A DNA stretch of 64,000 nt, taken from positions 62,001 to 126,000 of the forward strand of contig NZ_FNEO01000001.1 of NCBI RefSeq assembly GCF_900100165.1, written 5' to 3'. Below are positions 24,284 to 33,870 of this stretch, in pieces. Both the position numbers and the translations under genes were made by a program. The first letter of the stretch is position 1; every line of letters begins with the position of its first letter. The notes under the pieces were generated by a model. That model made no database searches. It was not told where the DNA came from and worked only from the letters and a program-made list of their open reading frames with translations. This DNA is from Flavobacterium glycines (GTDB lineage: Bacteria; Bacteroidota; Bacteroidia; Flavobacteriales; Flavobacteriaceae).

Positions 24284-25534
24284 CTACATTCCAGTTCTAA
24301 TAGCTTCAACCGGATCCAGTCTCGATGCTGAAATAGCCGGTAAAATCCCGGATATTAAACCGATTATTCCCGCTAAGCCTGCTCCTAAAAACACATTACC
24401 CATACTCAGCACAAACTCAAAGTCTAAAACTTTAGTCAAACCTACGGCTATTCCCCAAACCATCAACAAACCTACAAGCCCACCAATAACCGATAGAATA
24501 ATTGCTTCAAACAAAAACTGAAAAAGAATAAATCGGTTTTTAGCTCCTAAGGATTTTTGAATCCCTATCAAATGCGTGCGTTCTTTTACCGAAACAAACA
24601 TGATATTAGCAATTCCGAAACCACCAACCAACAACGAAAAGCCACTTATCACCCAACCTCCCAGTTTCATACTCCCAATAATCCCATCAATCAAATCCGT
24701 AAATCCCGAGAAAACATTAATAAAAAAATTATCCATTTCTCCTGCCTTAATTCCGCGATAAGCACGAAGTCTTTGTGAAATCTCAGCTTTATAAGCTTCC
24801 ATATCAACACCATCCTCTGGTTTAAAAATAATTACATTAGAAAGCGAATCATTATTATCTCCAAATTTTTGTCGGACAAAATTAACCGGAATATAAGCCG
24901 CAGAATCCGTACTATCTCCAAAAAGACCAGCGCCTTTTTTCTTTAAAACCCCAATAACTCTAAAACGCTGCCCGTACAATCGCACATCCTTACCAATTGG
25001 CTCAACATCCTCAAATAAATTAGTTGCAATATCATTTCCCAAAACAACAACCTTTGCTCCTGAATTGGATTCGGATTCATTATAAAACCTCCCTTTTTCA
25101 AATTCTAATCCCTGGATATCAATCAATTCATGAGAAACCGGAACAATAGTTACCGTACTAACAATCTTGGAATCATATTTTATATTCTCTGTTTTAGTAA
25201 AAATTTGATAAGCAACTTCAGCCGTATTTGTCACAGACCCTTTCAAATAAAGATACTCATCGTATTTTACATTAGGAAACTGATCTCTTTTCCAGGCAGG
25301 AATATCCGAAGGTCCAAAAGAAAATTTCATTAGATAAATTGTATTCTTATCCAAACCTCTCAAATCGGTACTGATTTTATTATCCAATGAATCTACCGCC
25401 GCCAGAACAGCAATAATAGAAAAAATTCCAATTGTCACTCCAAGTAGCGAAAGTAAGGTTCGTAATTTATTATTTCGCAATGCATTAATCGCAAAAGCAA
25501 AACTTTCTTTCAGTAATCGAAGATATAGCAACAT
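24284..25534 (-). CDS. ABC transporter permease, MacB/FtsX type
   Basis: A 416-aa inner-membrane protein: an N-terminal membrane segment (LRTLLSLLGVTIGIFSIIAVLAAVDS), a MacB-type periplasmic core domain (about 60-260) and an FtsX domain with three membrane segments (IANIMFVSVKERTHLIGIQKSLGAKNRFILFQFLFEAIILS, C-terminal LDPVEAIRTGM). Such proteins work with an ATPase to move lipoproteins, peptides or drugs by mechanotransmission. No ATPase gene is adjacent, so the partner must be encoded elsewhere. Confidence 0.92.
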   Translation of the reverse strand: MLLYLRLLKESFAFAINALRNNKLRTLLSLLGVTIGIFSIIAVLAAVDSLDNKISTDLRGLDKNTIYLMKFSFGPSDIPAWKRDQFPNVKYDEYLYLKGSVTNTAEVAYQIFTKTENIKYDSKIVSTVTIVPVSHELIDIQGLEFEKGRFYNESESNSGAKVVVLGNDIATNLFEDVEPIGKDVRLYGQRFRVIGVLKKKGAGLFGDSTDSAAYIPVNFVRQKFGDNNDSLSNVIIFKPEDGVDMEAYKAEISQRLRAYRGIKAGEMDNFFINVFSGFTDLIDGIIGSMKLGGWVISGFSLLVGGFGIANIMFVSVKERTHLIGIQKSLGAKNRFILFQFLFEAIILSVIGGLVGLLMVWGIAVGLTKVLDFEFVLSMGNVFLGAGLAGIIGLISGILPAISASRLDPVEAIRTGM

Positions 25535-25698
25535 AAAATCTATTTTTAATAAAGTAAAATTCTGTAAATATTATTCAAAAACCTAATATAAAATTCTTTT
25601 AACACAATAAAACACAGTGATTTCAATAAGTTTTCAAAAAAATGTGTCAATTAAAAATTATCTTATTTTTTGATAGTTTATTTTAACATTAAAAAAAC

Positions 25699-25706
25699 TA
25701 TTTTTG
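25699..25706 (+). promoter_or_regulatory. purH -7 promoter element
   Basis: TATTTTTG matches TAnnTTTG, 22 nt before the purH ATG. Confidence 0.6.
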
Positions 25707-25728
25707 CACTTTATAATTAAATCTATTC

Positions 25729-27255
25729 ATGAGCACATCTAAAACAATTCAATCTGCATTAATTTCGGTTTTTTCGAAAGAAGGTCTTGAGCCTATTGTT
25801 AAATTATTACACAGTCAAAATGTTACTCTTTATTCAACAGGAGGTACTGAAGAATTTATCAAAAATTTAGGCATACCTGTTGTTGCTGTTGAAGACATTA
25901 CTGCATTTCCTGAAATTTTAGGCGGAAGAGTAAAAACATTACACCCAAAAATTTTCGGAGGAATCCTGAACCGTCAGGACAATGAGAGTGATGTTCAACA
26001 AATGCAGGAATTCAACATTCCGCAGATTGACTTAGTTATTGTAGATTTATATCCATTTGAAAAAACAGTAGCTTCCGGAGCCAGCGAACAAGACATTATT
26101 GAAAAAATCGATATTGGAGGAATTTCATTAATCCGTGCAGCTGCTAAAAATTTCAAAGACACTGTAATTGTTCCTTCTATGAACGAATACGCTTTGTTTT
26201 TAGATATGATTACAAAACAAAACGGAGCTACAACTCTTGAAGACAGAAAATTATTAGCTACCAAAGCATTCCACGTATCTTCACACTACGACGGAGCTAT
26301 TTTTAGCTACTTCAATACTGACGAAACCATCTATAAAGCAAGTATTGCTAATGGTCAGGTATTACGTTACGGGGAAAACCCACACCAAAAAGGATTCTTC
26401 TTCGGGGATTTTGACGCTATGTTCCAAAAATTACACGGAAAAGAATTATCATACAACAACTTATTAGATGTAGATGCAGCAGTGAATTTGATTAACGAAT
26501 TCAAAACTGACGGACCTACATTTGCTATATTAAAACACAACAATGCCTGTGGATTAGCTTCCAGAAACACTATTGAAGAAGCTTATTTAGCTGCTTTAGC
26601 CTGCGATCCTACATCAGCATTTGGAGGAGTTTTAATTTCGAATACTAAAATTGATGTTGCTACAGCTACAGAAATCAACAAATTATTCTGTGAAGTAGTA
26701 ATTGCTCCTTCTTATGATGCTGAAGCTGTAACTATTTTACAGGAAAAGAAAAACAGAATTATTTTAGTTCAAAATGATGTTGAATTACCACAAAAGCAAG
26801 TTCGTACTTGTCTTAACGGATTGTTAATTCAGGAAAGAAACAACATCACAGACAATAAAAAAGATTTAACTACCGTTACCATTACAAGTCCAACAGAACA
26901 AGAAATTGAAGATTTAATTTTTGCTTCTAAAATTTGCAAAAACACTAAATCAAACACAATTGTCTTTGCTAAAAACGGAACTTTAATCTCATCCGGAACA
27001 GGTCAAACTTCAAGAGTAGATGCTTTACAACAAGCTGTTGAAAAAGCCAAACACTTTGGATTTGACTTGACAGGAGCCTCAATGGCAAGCGATGCTTTCT
27101 TCCCTTTCCCAGACTGTGTAGCTCTTGCAAAAGAAGCCGGAATTACCGCTGTGATTCAACCGGGAGGATCAATTAAAGACCAATTAAGCATTGACTATTG
27201 CAATGAAAATAATTTGGCAATGGTATTTACAGGGACACGTCATTTCAAACATTAA
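25729..27255 (+). CDS. purH: Bifunctional AICAR formyltransferase / IMP cyclohydrolase
   Basis: Carries out the last two steps of IMP synthesis. The 508-aa protein has the N-terminal cyclohydrolase (MGS-like) domain (ALISVFSKEGLEPIV, LYSTGGTEEFIKNLG, TAFPEILGGRVKTLHPKIFGGIL) and the C-terminal formyltransferase with LRYGENPHQKG, KHNNACGLAS, DPTSAFGGVLISN and DAFFPFPD. It has its own promoter and is followed within 55 nt by mreB, which has a separate promoter. Confidence 0.98.
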   Translation: MSTSKTIQSALISVFSKEGLEPIVKLLHSQNVTLYSTGGTEEFIKNLGIPVVAVEDITAFPEILGGRVKTLHPKIFGGILNRQDNESDVQQMQEFNIPQIDLVIVDLYPFEKTVASGASEQDIIEKIDIGGISLIRAAAKNFKDTVIVPSMNEYALFLDMITKQNGATTLEDRKLLATKAFHVSSHYDGAIFSYFNTDETIYKASIANGQVLRYGENPHQKGFFFGDFDAMFQKLHGKELSYNNLLDVDAAVNLINEFKTDGPTFAILKHNNACGLASRNTIEEAYLAALACDPTSAFGGVLISNTKIDVATATEINKLFCEVVIAPSYDAEAVTILQEKKNRIILVQNDVELPQKQVRTCLNGLLIQERNNITDNKKDLTTVTITSPTEQEIEDLIFASKICKNTKSNTIVFAKNGTLISSGTGQTSRVDALQQAVEKAKHFGFDLTGASMASDAFFPFPDCVALAKEAGITAVIQPGGSIKDQLSIDYCNENNLAMVFTGTRHFKH

Positions 27256-27261
27256 TTTGAT

Positions 27262-27269
27262 TAACTTTG
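27262..27269 (+). promoter_or_regulatory. mre operon -7 promoter element
   Basis: TAACTTTG matches TAnnTTTG, 41 nt before the mreB ATG and just after the purH stop. Confidence 0.62.
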
Positions 27270-27310
27270 TACGCTCCTAATTTTTAACTTTTAAACCCCC
27301 TAAAAATCGT

Positions 27311-28339
27311 ATGGGATTTTTTGATTTCATGACCGAGGATATTGCAATAGACCTTGGTACCGCTAATACACTAATCATACACAATGATAAAGTTGTCATT
27401 GACAGCCCGTCAATAGTAGCCCGAGATAGAATTTCTGGTAAAATCATTGCAGTTGGTAAAGAAGCCAACCTAATGCAAGGTAAAACGCATGAAAACATAA
27501 AAACCATAAGGCCTTTAAAAGACGGTGTAATTGCTGATTTTGATGCTTCAGAAAAGATGATCAGTATGTTTATTAAAAGCATACCGGCATTAAAAAAGAA
27601 GATGTTTACACCTGCTCTAAGAATGGTGGTTTGTATTCCTTCAGGAATTACTGAAGTAGAAATGAGAGCCGTAAAAGAATCTTGTGAACGTGTAAACGGA
27701 AAAGAAGTTTATTTGATTCACGAACCAATGGCAGCAGCAATCGGTATTGGAATTGACATCATGCAACCAAAAGGAAACATGATTGTAGATATTGGAGGTG
27801 GAACCACAGAAATTGCCGTTATTGCTTTAGGTGGTATTGTATGTGATAAATCGGTAAAAATTGCCGGTGACGTTTTCACTAATGATATCGTTTATTATAT
27901 GCGTACCCAACACAACTTATTCGTTGGAGAAAGTACTGCTGAAAAAATCAAAATTCAAATTGGTGCTGCCATTGAAGACCTGGAAACTCCTCCGGAAGAT
28001 ATGTCAGTTCAAGGTAGAGATTTGCTTACCGGAAAACCAAAACAGGTTGATGTTTCTTATAGAGAAATTGCAAAAGCTTTAGACAAATCAATCCAACGTA
28101 TTGAAGACGCTGTAATGGAAACCTTGTCTCAAACCCCTCCTGAATTAGCTGCCGATATCTACAACACAGGGATTTACCTTGCAGGTGGAGGTTCTATGCT
28201 AAGAGGATTAGACAAACGTATTTCTCAAAAAACGGATTTACCGGTATACATTGCTGAAGATCCTTTAAGAGCAGTAGTTAGAGGAACAGGAATGGCATTG
28301 AAAAACATTGGAAAATTCAAAAGTATTTTAATAAAATAG
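27311..28339 (+). CDS. mreB: Rod shape-determining actin MreB
   Basis: Forms membrane-associated filaments that direct lateral wall synthesis. The 342-aa protein has the actin-fold phosphate loops IAIDLGTANTLI and MIVDIGGGTTEIAVI, the adenosine region AGGGSMLRGLDKRI and EPMAAAIGIGI. The N-terminal FFDFMTEDIAIDL includes the short amphipathic segment used for membrane contact. It is first in a five-gene cell-shape operon; a small hairpin (28356-28373) lies between it and mreC. Confidence 0.98.
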   Translation: MGFFDFMTEDIAIDLGTANTLIIHNDKVVIDSPSIVARDRISGKIIAVGKEANLMQGKTHENIKTIRPLKDGVIADFDASEKMISMFIKSIPALKKKMFTPALRMVVCIPSGITEVEMRAVKESCERVNGKEVYLIHEPMAAAIGIGIDIMQPKGNMIVDIGGGTTEIAVIALGGIVCDKSVKIAGDVFTNDIVYYMRTQHNLFVGESTAEKIKIQIGAAIEDLETPPEDMSVQGRDLLTGKPKQVDVSYREIAKALDKSIQRIEDAVMETLSQTPPELAADIYNTGIYLAGGGSMLRGLDKRISQKTDLPVYIAEDPLRAVVRGTGMALKNIGKFKSILIK

Positions 28340-28431
28340 ATTTATAAAGTATATTTATAGCTCATAAGCTATAGGTTTTAACAGTGGAATACCTTATCAG
28401 CATATCCTGAAATTAATAACCAAATAAGAGA

Positions 28432-29259
28432 ATGCAGCAAATATTTAATTTTATATTCAAAAACAGTAATAAATTACTGTTTTTGCTGTTATTAAGCGTT
28501 TCGCTTTTGCTTACCATACAGTCTCATTCTTACCATAAAAGTAGAATTATTAGCTCTGCTAATTTTTTAACGGGTGGCGTTTACGAAGAAGTAAACAACG
28601 TAACTGAATATTTGAATCTGAAGTCTGAAAATGATGCTTTGGCTCTTGAAAATGCCAGACTTAAAAGCATCATTTTCAACACTAAAGACACTACTAAAGT
28701 TCCAATACCACAAAATCTAAAAGGTACTGCTCCTGAAGACATCATAGTATCTAAGGTAATTCACAATTCTTACAATACTCACGAAAACTTCCTTACTTTG
28801 AATTCAGGTGCGAACGACGGAGTAAAACCTGACATGGGAGTTATTAATAGTTTAGGAATTGTAGGTATCGTTGACAAAACCTCTCCTAAATACGCAACAG
28901 TTGTAAGTATCTTAAATACAAAATCCCAAATCAATGCTAAAATCAAAAAGTCAAATCATTTTGGCTCCTTAATTTGGGATGGAAAAAACACCGGCTTCGT
29001 TCAATTGATTGACGTTCCCCGATTAGCTTCTGTTAGGAAAGGAGACACTATTGTTACCGGAGGACAATCGGTTATTTTTCCTGAAAATATTAATATTGGT
29101 ACGATCAATAATATTTACATAGATAACCAAACCAATTATTACACTTTAAACATCAAGCTTTTTAATGATATGACTAACTTAGGTCATGTGTACATTATTA
29201 AAAGTAAAGACAGAGATGAAGTTAACAATTTAGAAAAAGAAACCCAAAAAGATGAATAG
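28432..29259 (+). CDS. mreC: Rod shape-determining protein MreC
   Basis: Periplasmic scaffold that activates PBP2-RodA. The 275-aa protein has one N-terminal membrane segment (LLFLLLLSVSLLLTIQS), a coiled coil (about 55-85, YLNLKSENDALALENARLKSI) and the two beta-barrel domains (NSGANDGVKPDMGVINSLGIVGIVDK; GDTIVTGGQSVIFPENINIGTI). The C-terminal end is charged. The mreD start lies inside its 3' end (8-nt overlap), a sign of translational coupling. Confidence 0.95.
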   Translation: MQQIFNFIFKNSNKLLFLLLLSVSLLLTIQSHSYHKSRIISSANFLTGGVYEEVNNVTEYLNLKSENDALALENARLKSIIFNTKDTTKVPIPQNLKGTAPEDIIVSKVIHNSYNTHENFLTLNSGANDGVKPDMGVINSLGIVGIVDKTSPKYATVVSILNTKSQINAKIKKSNHFGSLIWDGKNTGFVQLIDVPRLASVRKGDTIVTGGQSVIFPENINIGTINNIYIDNQTNYYTLNIKLFNDMTNLGHVYIIKSKDRDEVNNLEKETQKDE

Positions 29260-29758
29260 CACTTTGTTACTCAATATCCTCAGGTTTATTTTATTATTAA
29301 CTCTGCAAATTGTCATATTCAACAATATGACCTTTTTAGGGTTCATAATGCCATTACCTTATATTCTATTCATCATCTTATACCCTGTCAACTCAAACAG
29401 AGCAGCCTTACTAATAAGCAGTTTTTTTCTAGGATTAACAATGGATTTATTTTCAAATTCCGGAGGAATTCATACAACAGCCTGTCTTATCTTAGCTTAT
29501 TACCGACCTTATATTTTTAAATTTGCATTTGGTGTCAGCTACGAATACCAAACCATAAAATTGAATGAATCATTAACACCTGAAAGATTTACGTTCATTC
29601 TTCTGGCAGTGGTAATCCATCATTTTACCCTATTCATTCTGGAAGCCTTTCAAGTGAGTTTCATTTTAGACATTTTAATCAGAACCTTACTGAGTACCGT
29701 ATTTACAATTATTAGCTGCATTATAATAATTTACCTTATTAAGCCAAACAAACGATGA
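29252..29758 (+). CDS. mreD: Rod shape-determining protein MreD
   Basis: A 168-aa inner-membrane protein with five or six membrane segments (LLNILRFILLLTLQIVIF, MPLPYILFIILYPV, ALLISSFFLGLTMDLFS and others) and the family's weakly conserved layout. MreD completes the MreBCD elongasome; its exact role is unclear. It overlaps mreC by 8 nt and the PBP2 gene by 4 nt. The call rests on position and hydrophobic profile more than on motifs. Confidence 0.9.
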   Translation: MNSTLLLNILRFILLLTLQIVIFNNMTFLGFIMPLPYILFIILYPVNSNRAALLISSFFLGLTMDLFSNSGGIHTTACLILAYYRPYIFKFAFGVSYEYQTIKLNESLTPERFTFILLAVVIHHFTLFILEAFQVSFILDILIRTLLSTVFTIISCIIIIYLIKPNKR

Positions 29759-31695
29759 GAAAACTACTGCTGCCTTCTATAATTATTGTTGCAGCATCAT
29801 TGCTCCTGATTCGGATTTTTTATTTGCAAGTCATTAATGACACTTTCAAATTAAAATCTGAAAATAATGCTATCAAGATAAAATACGAATATCCTGAAAG
29901 AGGCTATATTTATGATAGACATGGAAAACTTTTAGTTGCCAACCAGGCTTCTTATGACATCATGGTTATTCCAAGGGAAATAAAAAATCTGGATACTTTA
30001 GAACTTTGCCAGCTATTAGATATTAGCAAAGAAGAATTTTTAAAAAAAATAGCTAAGGCTAAAGTCTATAGCCCGAGACTTCCTTCTGTTTTTTTACCTC
30101 AACTAAATAAAAGTGAATATGCGGCTTTTCAGGAAAAAATCAGAAAATTTGAAGGCTTCTATGTTCAAAAACGTTCCCTTCGTGATTATGAAGTAGATTT
30201 TGGCGCTAATATTTTTGGTTTTATCACTCAGGTAAATGATGGAATTATTAAAAGTAATTCTTATTACAAAAGTGGTGACTTAATAGGAAAACAAGGTGTA
30301 GAACAATACTACGAAGATATCTTACGAGGAGTAAAAGGGGTTAAATATTTCCTAAAAGACAAATACAACCGCGAAATAGGTTCCTACAAAAACGGTAAAT
30401 ACGATACCATTGCTGTACAAGGAGAAGATATCAATCTAACGATTGATGCCGAAATTCAACGTTATGGTGAGCAATTAATGATTAACAAACGAGGTGGTAT
30501 CGTTGCTATAGAGCCTAAAACTGGTGAAATCTTAGCATTAGTTACCGCTCCATCCTATGACCCTGGAATTCTTGTAGGAAGACAACGCTCTAAAAACTAT
30601 ACACTACTTTATAATGATTCTATAGCAAAACCGTTATATGACAGAGGTCTATTAGCCGAATATCCTCCTGGCTCACCATTCAAAATTTTAACAGGTTTGG
30701 TAGCCTTACAAGAAGGTGTAATAGATGAAAATTTCACCGTTTTTTGTCGCCACGGATTTAGTTATGCCAGAGGCCGATTCATGAGATGCCACTGTCATGG
30801 AGGAGCATTACAATTACACCGTGGTATTTACGAATCTTGTAACGCCTATTTCGGGACAGCTTACATGAAAACCATCAACAAGTATGTCAAACCTTCTTAT
30901 GCGGTTGATGTTTGGAGTAGTCATGTGAAAAGTTTTGGACTTGGTCAATACATGGGTTATGATTTACCAACAGGAAGAAAAGGAAGTATTCCAACTTCTA
31001 AAACATATAAACGTATCTACCCTAACGGAGGATGGAGAAGTACAGCAATCGTTTCCAATTCTATTGGACAAGGTGAAGTATTAGCAACCCCTATACAATT
31101 AGCCAACATGATGGCTACTATTGCAAACAAAGGATATTATTACACCCCTCATATCATTAAAAAAATCAAAGGAGAAAAAATCGATCCTAAGTTCAAAATA
31201 AAGCATGAAACAACTATCGATAAAAAATATTTCGAACCTATAATCAGCGGATTATTTGATGTGTATAACTTAGGTACCGCTAGAGGCTTAAAAGTTGACG
31301 GAATTGATATTTGTGGAAAAACAGGAACAGCCGAAAACTTTGCCAGAATAGACGGAAAAAAAGTTCAGCTGGAAGACCACTCTATCTTTGTGGCATTTGC
31401 TCCAAAAGACAATCCCAAAATTGCCATAGCAGTATTGGTTGAAAACGGAGGATTTGGTGCTACCATAGCAGGACCAATTGCCAGTTTGATGATTGAAAAA
31501 TATTTGAGAAAAAAAATCACCCGAACTGATTTAGAAAAAAGAATCCTTGAAAAGAGTTTAAGAAGTGAATATGCTAAATTAGGCGGAATGGCAGAAGCAA
31601 GCTCTATTGAAACCACTCCAAAAGATTCAGTAAGCAAATACAAGGAGGTTAAAACAAATTCTGCAGTAGATACCACTAAGAAAAAAATTAATTAA
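29755..31695 (+). CDS. mrdA: Penicillin-binding protein 2 (elongasome transpeptidase)
   Basis: Cross-links peptidoglycan during side-wall growth, paired with RodA. The 646-aa protein has an N-terminal membrane anchor (LLLPSIIIVAASLLLIRIFYL), a dimerisation domain (ERGYIYDRHGKLLVANQ), and the transpeptidase domain. The active-site serine motif reads PPGSPFKIL, so it is SxxK; SCN-type ESCNAYFG and KTGTAEN are also present. A Lys- and Ser-rich C-terminal tail (about 610-646) is not conserved. Overlap with mreD is 4 nt (ATGA). Confidence 0.97.
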   Translation: MRKLLLPSIIIVAASLLLIRIFYLQVINDTFKLKSENNAIKIKYEYPERGYIYDRHGKLLVANQASYDIMVIPREIKNLDTLELCQLLDISKEEFLKKIAKAKVYSPRLPSVFLPQLNKSEYAAFQEKIRKFEGFYVQKRSLRDYEVDFGANIFGFITQVNDGIIKSNSYYKSGDLIGKQGVEQYYEDILRGVKGVKYFLKDKYNREIGSYKNGKYDTIAVQGEDINLTIDAEIQRYGEQLMINKRGGIVAIEPKTGEILALVTAPSYDPGILVGRQRSKNYTLLYNDSIAKPLYDRGLLAEYPPGSPFKILTGLVALQEGVIDENFTVFCRHGFSYARGRFMRCHCHGGALQLHRGIYESCNAYFGTAYMKTINKYVKPSYAVDVWSSHVKSFGLGQYMGYDLPTGRKGSIPTSKTYKRIYPNGGWRSTAIVSNSIGQGEVLATPIQLANMMATIANKGYYYTPHIIKKIKGEKIDPKFKIKHETTIDKKYFEPIISGLFDVYNLGTARGLKVDGIDICGKTGTAENFARIDGKKVQLEDHSIFVAFAPKDNPKIAIAVLVENGGFGATIAGPIASLMIEKYLRKKITRTDLEKRILEKSLRSEYAKLGGMAEASSIETTPKDSVSKYKEVKTNSAVDTTKKKIN

Positions 31696-31710
31696 GCCAT
31701 TCATTTACAA

Positions 31711-32943
31711 ATGAAAAATCAAAGTGTAAAGAAAAATATTGACTGGATATGTGTTATTATTTATAGCACCTTAGTGATTATGGGATGGCTAAACATCTTC
31801 TCTTCATCATTATCGTCTACTGAAGATACCTATCAAAAACAATTGATTTTTATTGCGTTTACAATCCCTTTAATATTTGTAATTCTTGCAGTTGACGGCA
31901 AATTTTACGAAAAATACGCCAGTGTTATTTACGTCGTAGGATTACTGTCACTGGCTGGTTTATTTGTTTTCGGTAAAACTATTAAAGGACAAACTAACTG
32001 GTATTCATTTGGTTCTTTTGGTGTGCAGCCATCGGAGTTTGTAAAAACAGCAACAGCATTGGCAATTGCCAAATACATGAGTGATAGCCAAATCAATCTA
32101 AAAGATACCAACAAACAAATACAAGTCCTGGCCATTTTAGGATTACCTATACTTCTGATAGTCCCTCACGATCCTGGTAGTGCCTTAATCTACACTATAT
32201 TCTTAATTGTTTTGTATCGTGAAGGTTTACCGGCCTGGTACATTTGGACAGGATTTATCGCCATCACTTTATTTATATTCACGCTGGTATTTGAACCCCA
32301 ATATGTAATTTTAATGGCTTTAATAGCCATAATTATTGTTTATTGGAGGTCCAGATTAGCCAATAGAAACATTATTGCAAGCGGTATTATATTTACGCTT
32401 ATTTCAGGTTTTGTTTTATCTGTAAACTATGTTTTTGAAAATGTTTTCAAACAACACCACAGAGATCGTTTCAACATCTTGCTTGGTAAATCTGTCGATT
32501 TAAAAGGAATTGGATACAACACCAACCAATCTGAAATTGCAATTGGTTCTGGCGGATGGTTTGGAAAAGGTTTCCTTGAAGGTACACAAACTAAGGGAGG
32601 ATTCGTTCCTGAACAACATACCGACTACATCTTTACCACTGTAGGTGAAGAATGGGGATTTGTGGGTTCGCTTGTTGTTATTGCTTTATTTGTCACTCTA
32701 TTTCTAAGAATCATTTTCTTGGCCGAAAGACAAAAAACAAAATTTAGCAGAGTTTATGGTTACTGTTGTGCCGGAATTTTATTCATCCATTTCTTTGTAA
32801 ATATTGCCATGGTTATTGGAATTTTCCCAACTATCGGAGTTCCGTTGCCTTTCTTCTCCTATGGAGGTTCGGGATTATGGGGATTTACAATCCTGCTTTT
32901 TATATTCCTTAAAATGGATGCCAATAAAGTGAACGAATGGTAA
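31711..32943 (+). CDS. rodA: Peptidoglycan glycosyltransferase RodA
   Basis: A SEDS-family inner-membrane enzyme that polymerises lipid II with PBP2. The 410-aa protein has about ten membrane segments, WYSFGSFGVQPSEFVK and the catalytic Asp in VPHDPGSALI, IAIGSGGWFGKGFLEGTQ, FVPEQHTDYIFTTVGEEWGFVGS and the C-terminal PLPFFSYGGSGLW. It starts 15 nt after mrdA and ends the operon. Confidence 0.97.
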   Translation: MKNQSVKKNIDWICVIIYSTLVIMGWLNIFSSSLSSTEDTYQKQLIFIAFTIPLIFVILAVDGKFYEKYASVIYVVGLLSLAGLFVFGKTIKGQTNWYSFGSFGVQPSEFVKTATALAIAKYMSDSQINLKDTNKQIQVLAILGLPILLIVPHDPGSALIYTIFLIVLYREGLPAWYIWTGFIAITLFIFTLVFEPQYVILMALIAIIIVYWRSRLANRNIIASGIIFTLISGFVLSVNYVFENVFKQHHRDRFNILLGKSVDLKGIGYNTNQSEIAIGSGGWFGKGFLEGTQTKGGFVPEQHTDYIFTTVGEEWGFVGSLVVIALFVTLFLRIIFLAERQKTKFSRVYGYCCAGILFIHFFVNIAMVIGIFPTIGVPLPFFSYGGSGLWGFTILLFIFLKMDANKVNEW

Positions 32944-32964
32944 AATTAATTCCTGGCTTTGAAT

Positions 32965-33794
32965 TTATTTAGCAAACCAGGAACTAATATTTACATTCTT
33001 CTCTAAATTGTTTTCTAATTTATCTTCCAGTTTAGGGAAGAAATCAATACCTGTAATGGATTCTATTTTATCAACAGCAACCACATAATCAAAAATTGGT
33101 TTACTGCTTTTTTCATTTGGAACTAAAAAAGCAATCATTTTACAGTTCCCGTTTGAATAGTTCAGTGCTATTTTATAAAAGTAATTTGGCACTACTACTT
33201 CTTCATCCCCTATAGTTTTAAGACTACCTTTTAACACACCTCCTGTAACAATGAGCAGTCCATTGTATTTGACTGCCCAAAAACGGATTTTTTGCTCCAG
33301 TCGACTCCAAATACCCGAATTAAACTCATGCACTGCGGACTAATATTCGATGTAAAAAACGTATCATTATAAGCATCCAGATTAAATTCCATATCAGCAG
33401 CAGGACATAAATGGCCTTTATCATAACCCGATTTTTTATAATTTCTCCAGTCAGCAGATTGTGTTATTACTTTTGGATCTTCAATAAAAAAAGGACGTTT
33501 AAAATTACTATTACGAACATAATCTTTCTTCAACTCATAAACCACCCATTCCGCTTGTTCTGCCTGTTCATTGTAAGACAAAGTATAATAGGAATGTTCT
33601 ACAACTTGTGAAGTAGTCGATTTTGGCAAATAAAAACTCAAATTCCTATTCGTCTGATTTTCTACTTTCGAATCCAAATCAGCTACAATTCTATTTGTAT
33701 TCTGAAAAATTTCGGCTTGCAGCTTTACACTTTGCTTACCCACTAAAAAAATAAAAGCGGAAATTAACAATCCTATAAAATATCGGTTTCTCAT
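32965..33794 (-). pseudogene. DNA/RNA non-specific endonuclease, frameshifted
   Basis: Two overlapping reading frames together give one NUC/EndA-type nuclease of about 275 aa. The first (33794 down to about 33333) has an N-terminal membrane or signal segment and the catalytic motif as DKGHLCPAADME (DRGH in most members). The second (33333 down to 32965) picks up at HEFNSGIWSRLEQKIRFWA, which normally follows NMSPQ. One base is missing at about 33333, between SNISPQ and HEFN, next to the metal-binding Asn. The site is not a homopolymer. The product would lose about 110 residues, so it is probably inactive unless the frameshift is a sequencing error. Confidence 0.85.
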
Positions 33795-33811
33795 ACCTTT
33801 TTAATTAAAAT

Positions 33812-33850
33812 AAAAACGCTCTGAAAATTCAATTGATTTCCAGAGCGAAT
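33812..33850 (-). terminator. prc terminator
   Basis: Minus strand CGCTCTG (33841-33847) with CAGAGCG (33817-33823), stem extended by AAA/TTT, then TTTTTATTTT. Lies 20 nt after the prc stop. Confidence 0.85.
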
Positions 33851-33870
33851 ATTTATAACACATCTTATTT

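Noticed and set aside
28356..28373. Hairpin TATAGCT/AGCTATA between mreB and mreC as a terminator
   Set aside because: Short, A/T-rich stem without a T-tract; the operon probably reads through. At most a weak attenuator or processing site.
33231..33333. Programmed frameshift in the nuclease
   Set aside because: No slippery heptamer or downstream pseudoknot is evident at the junction, and the shift would be needed for any activity; a plain deletion is simpler.
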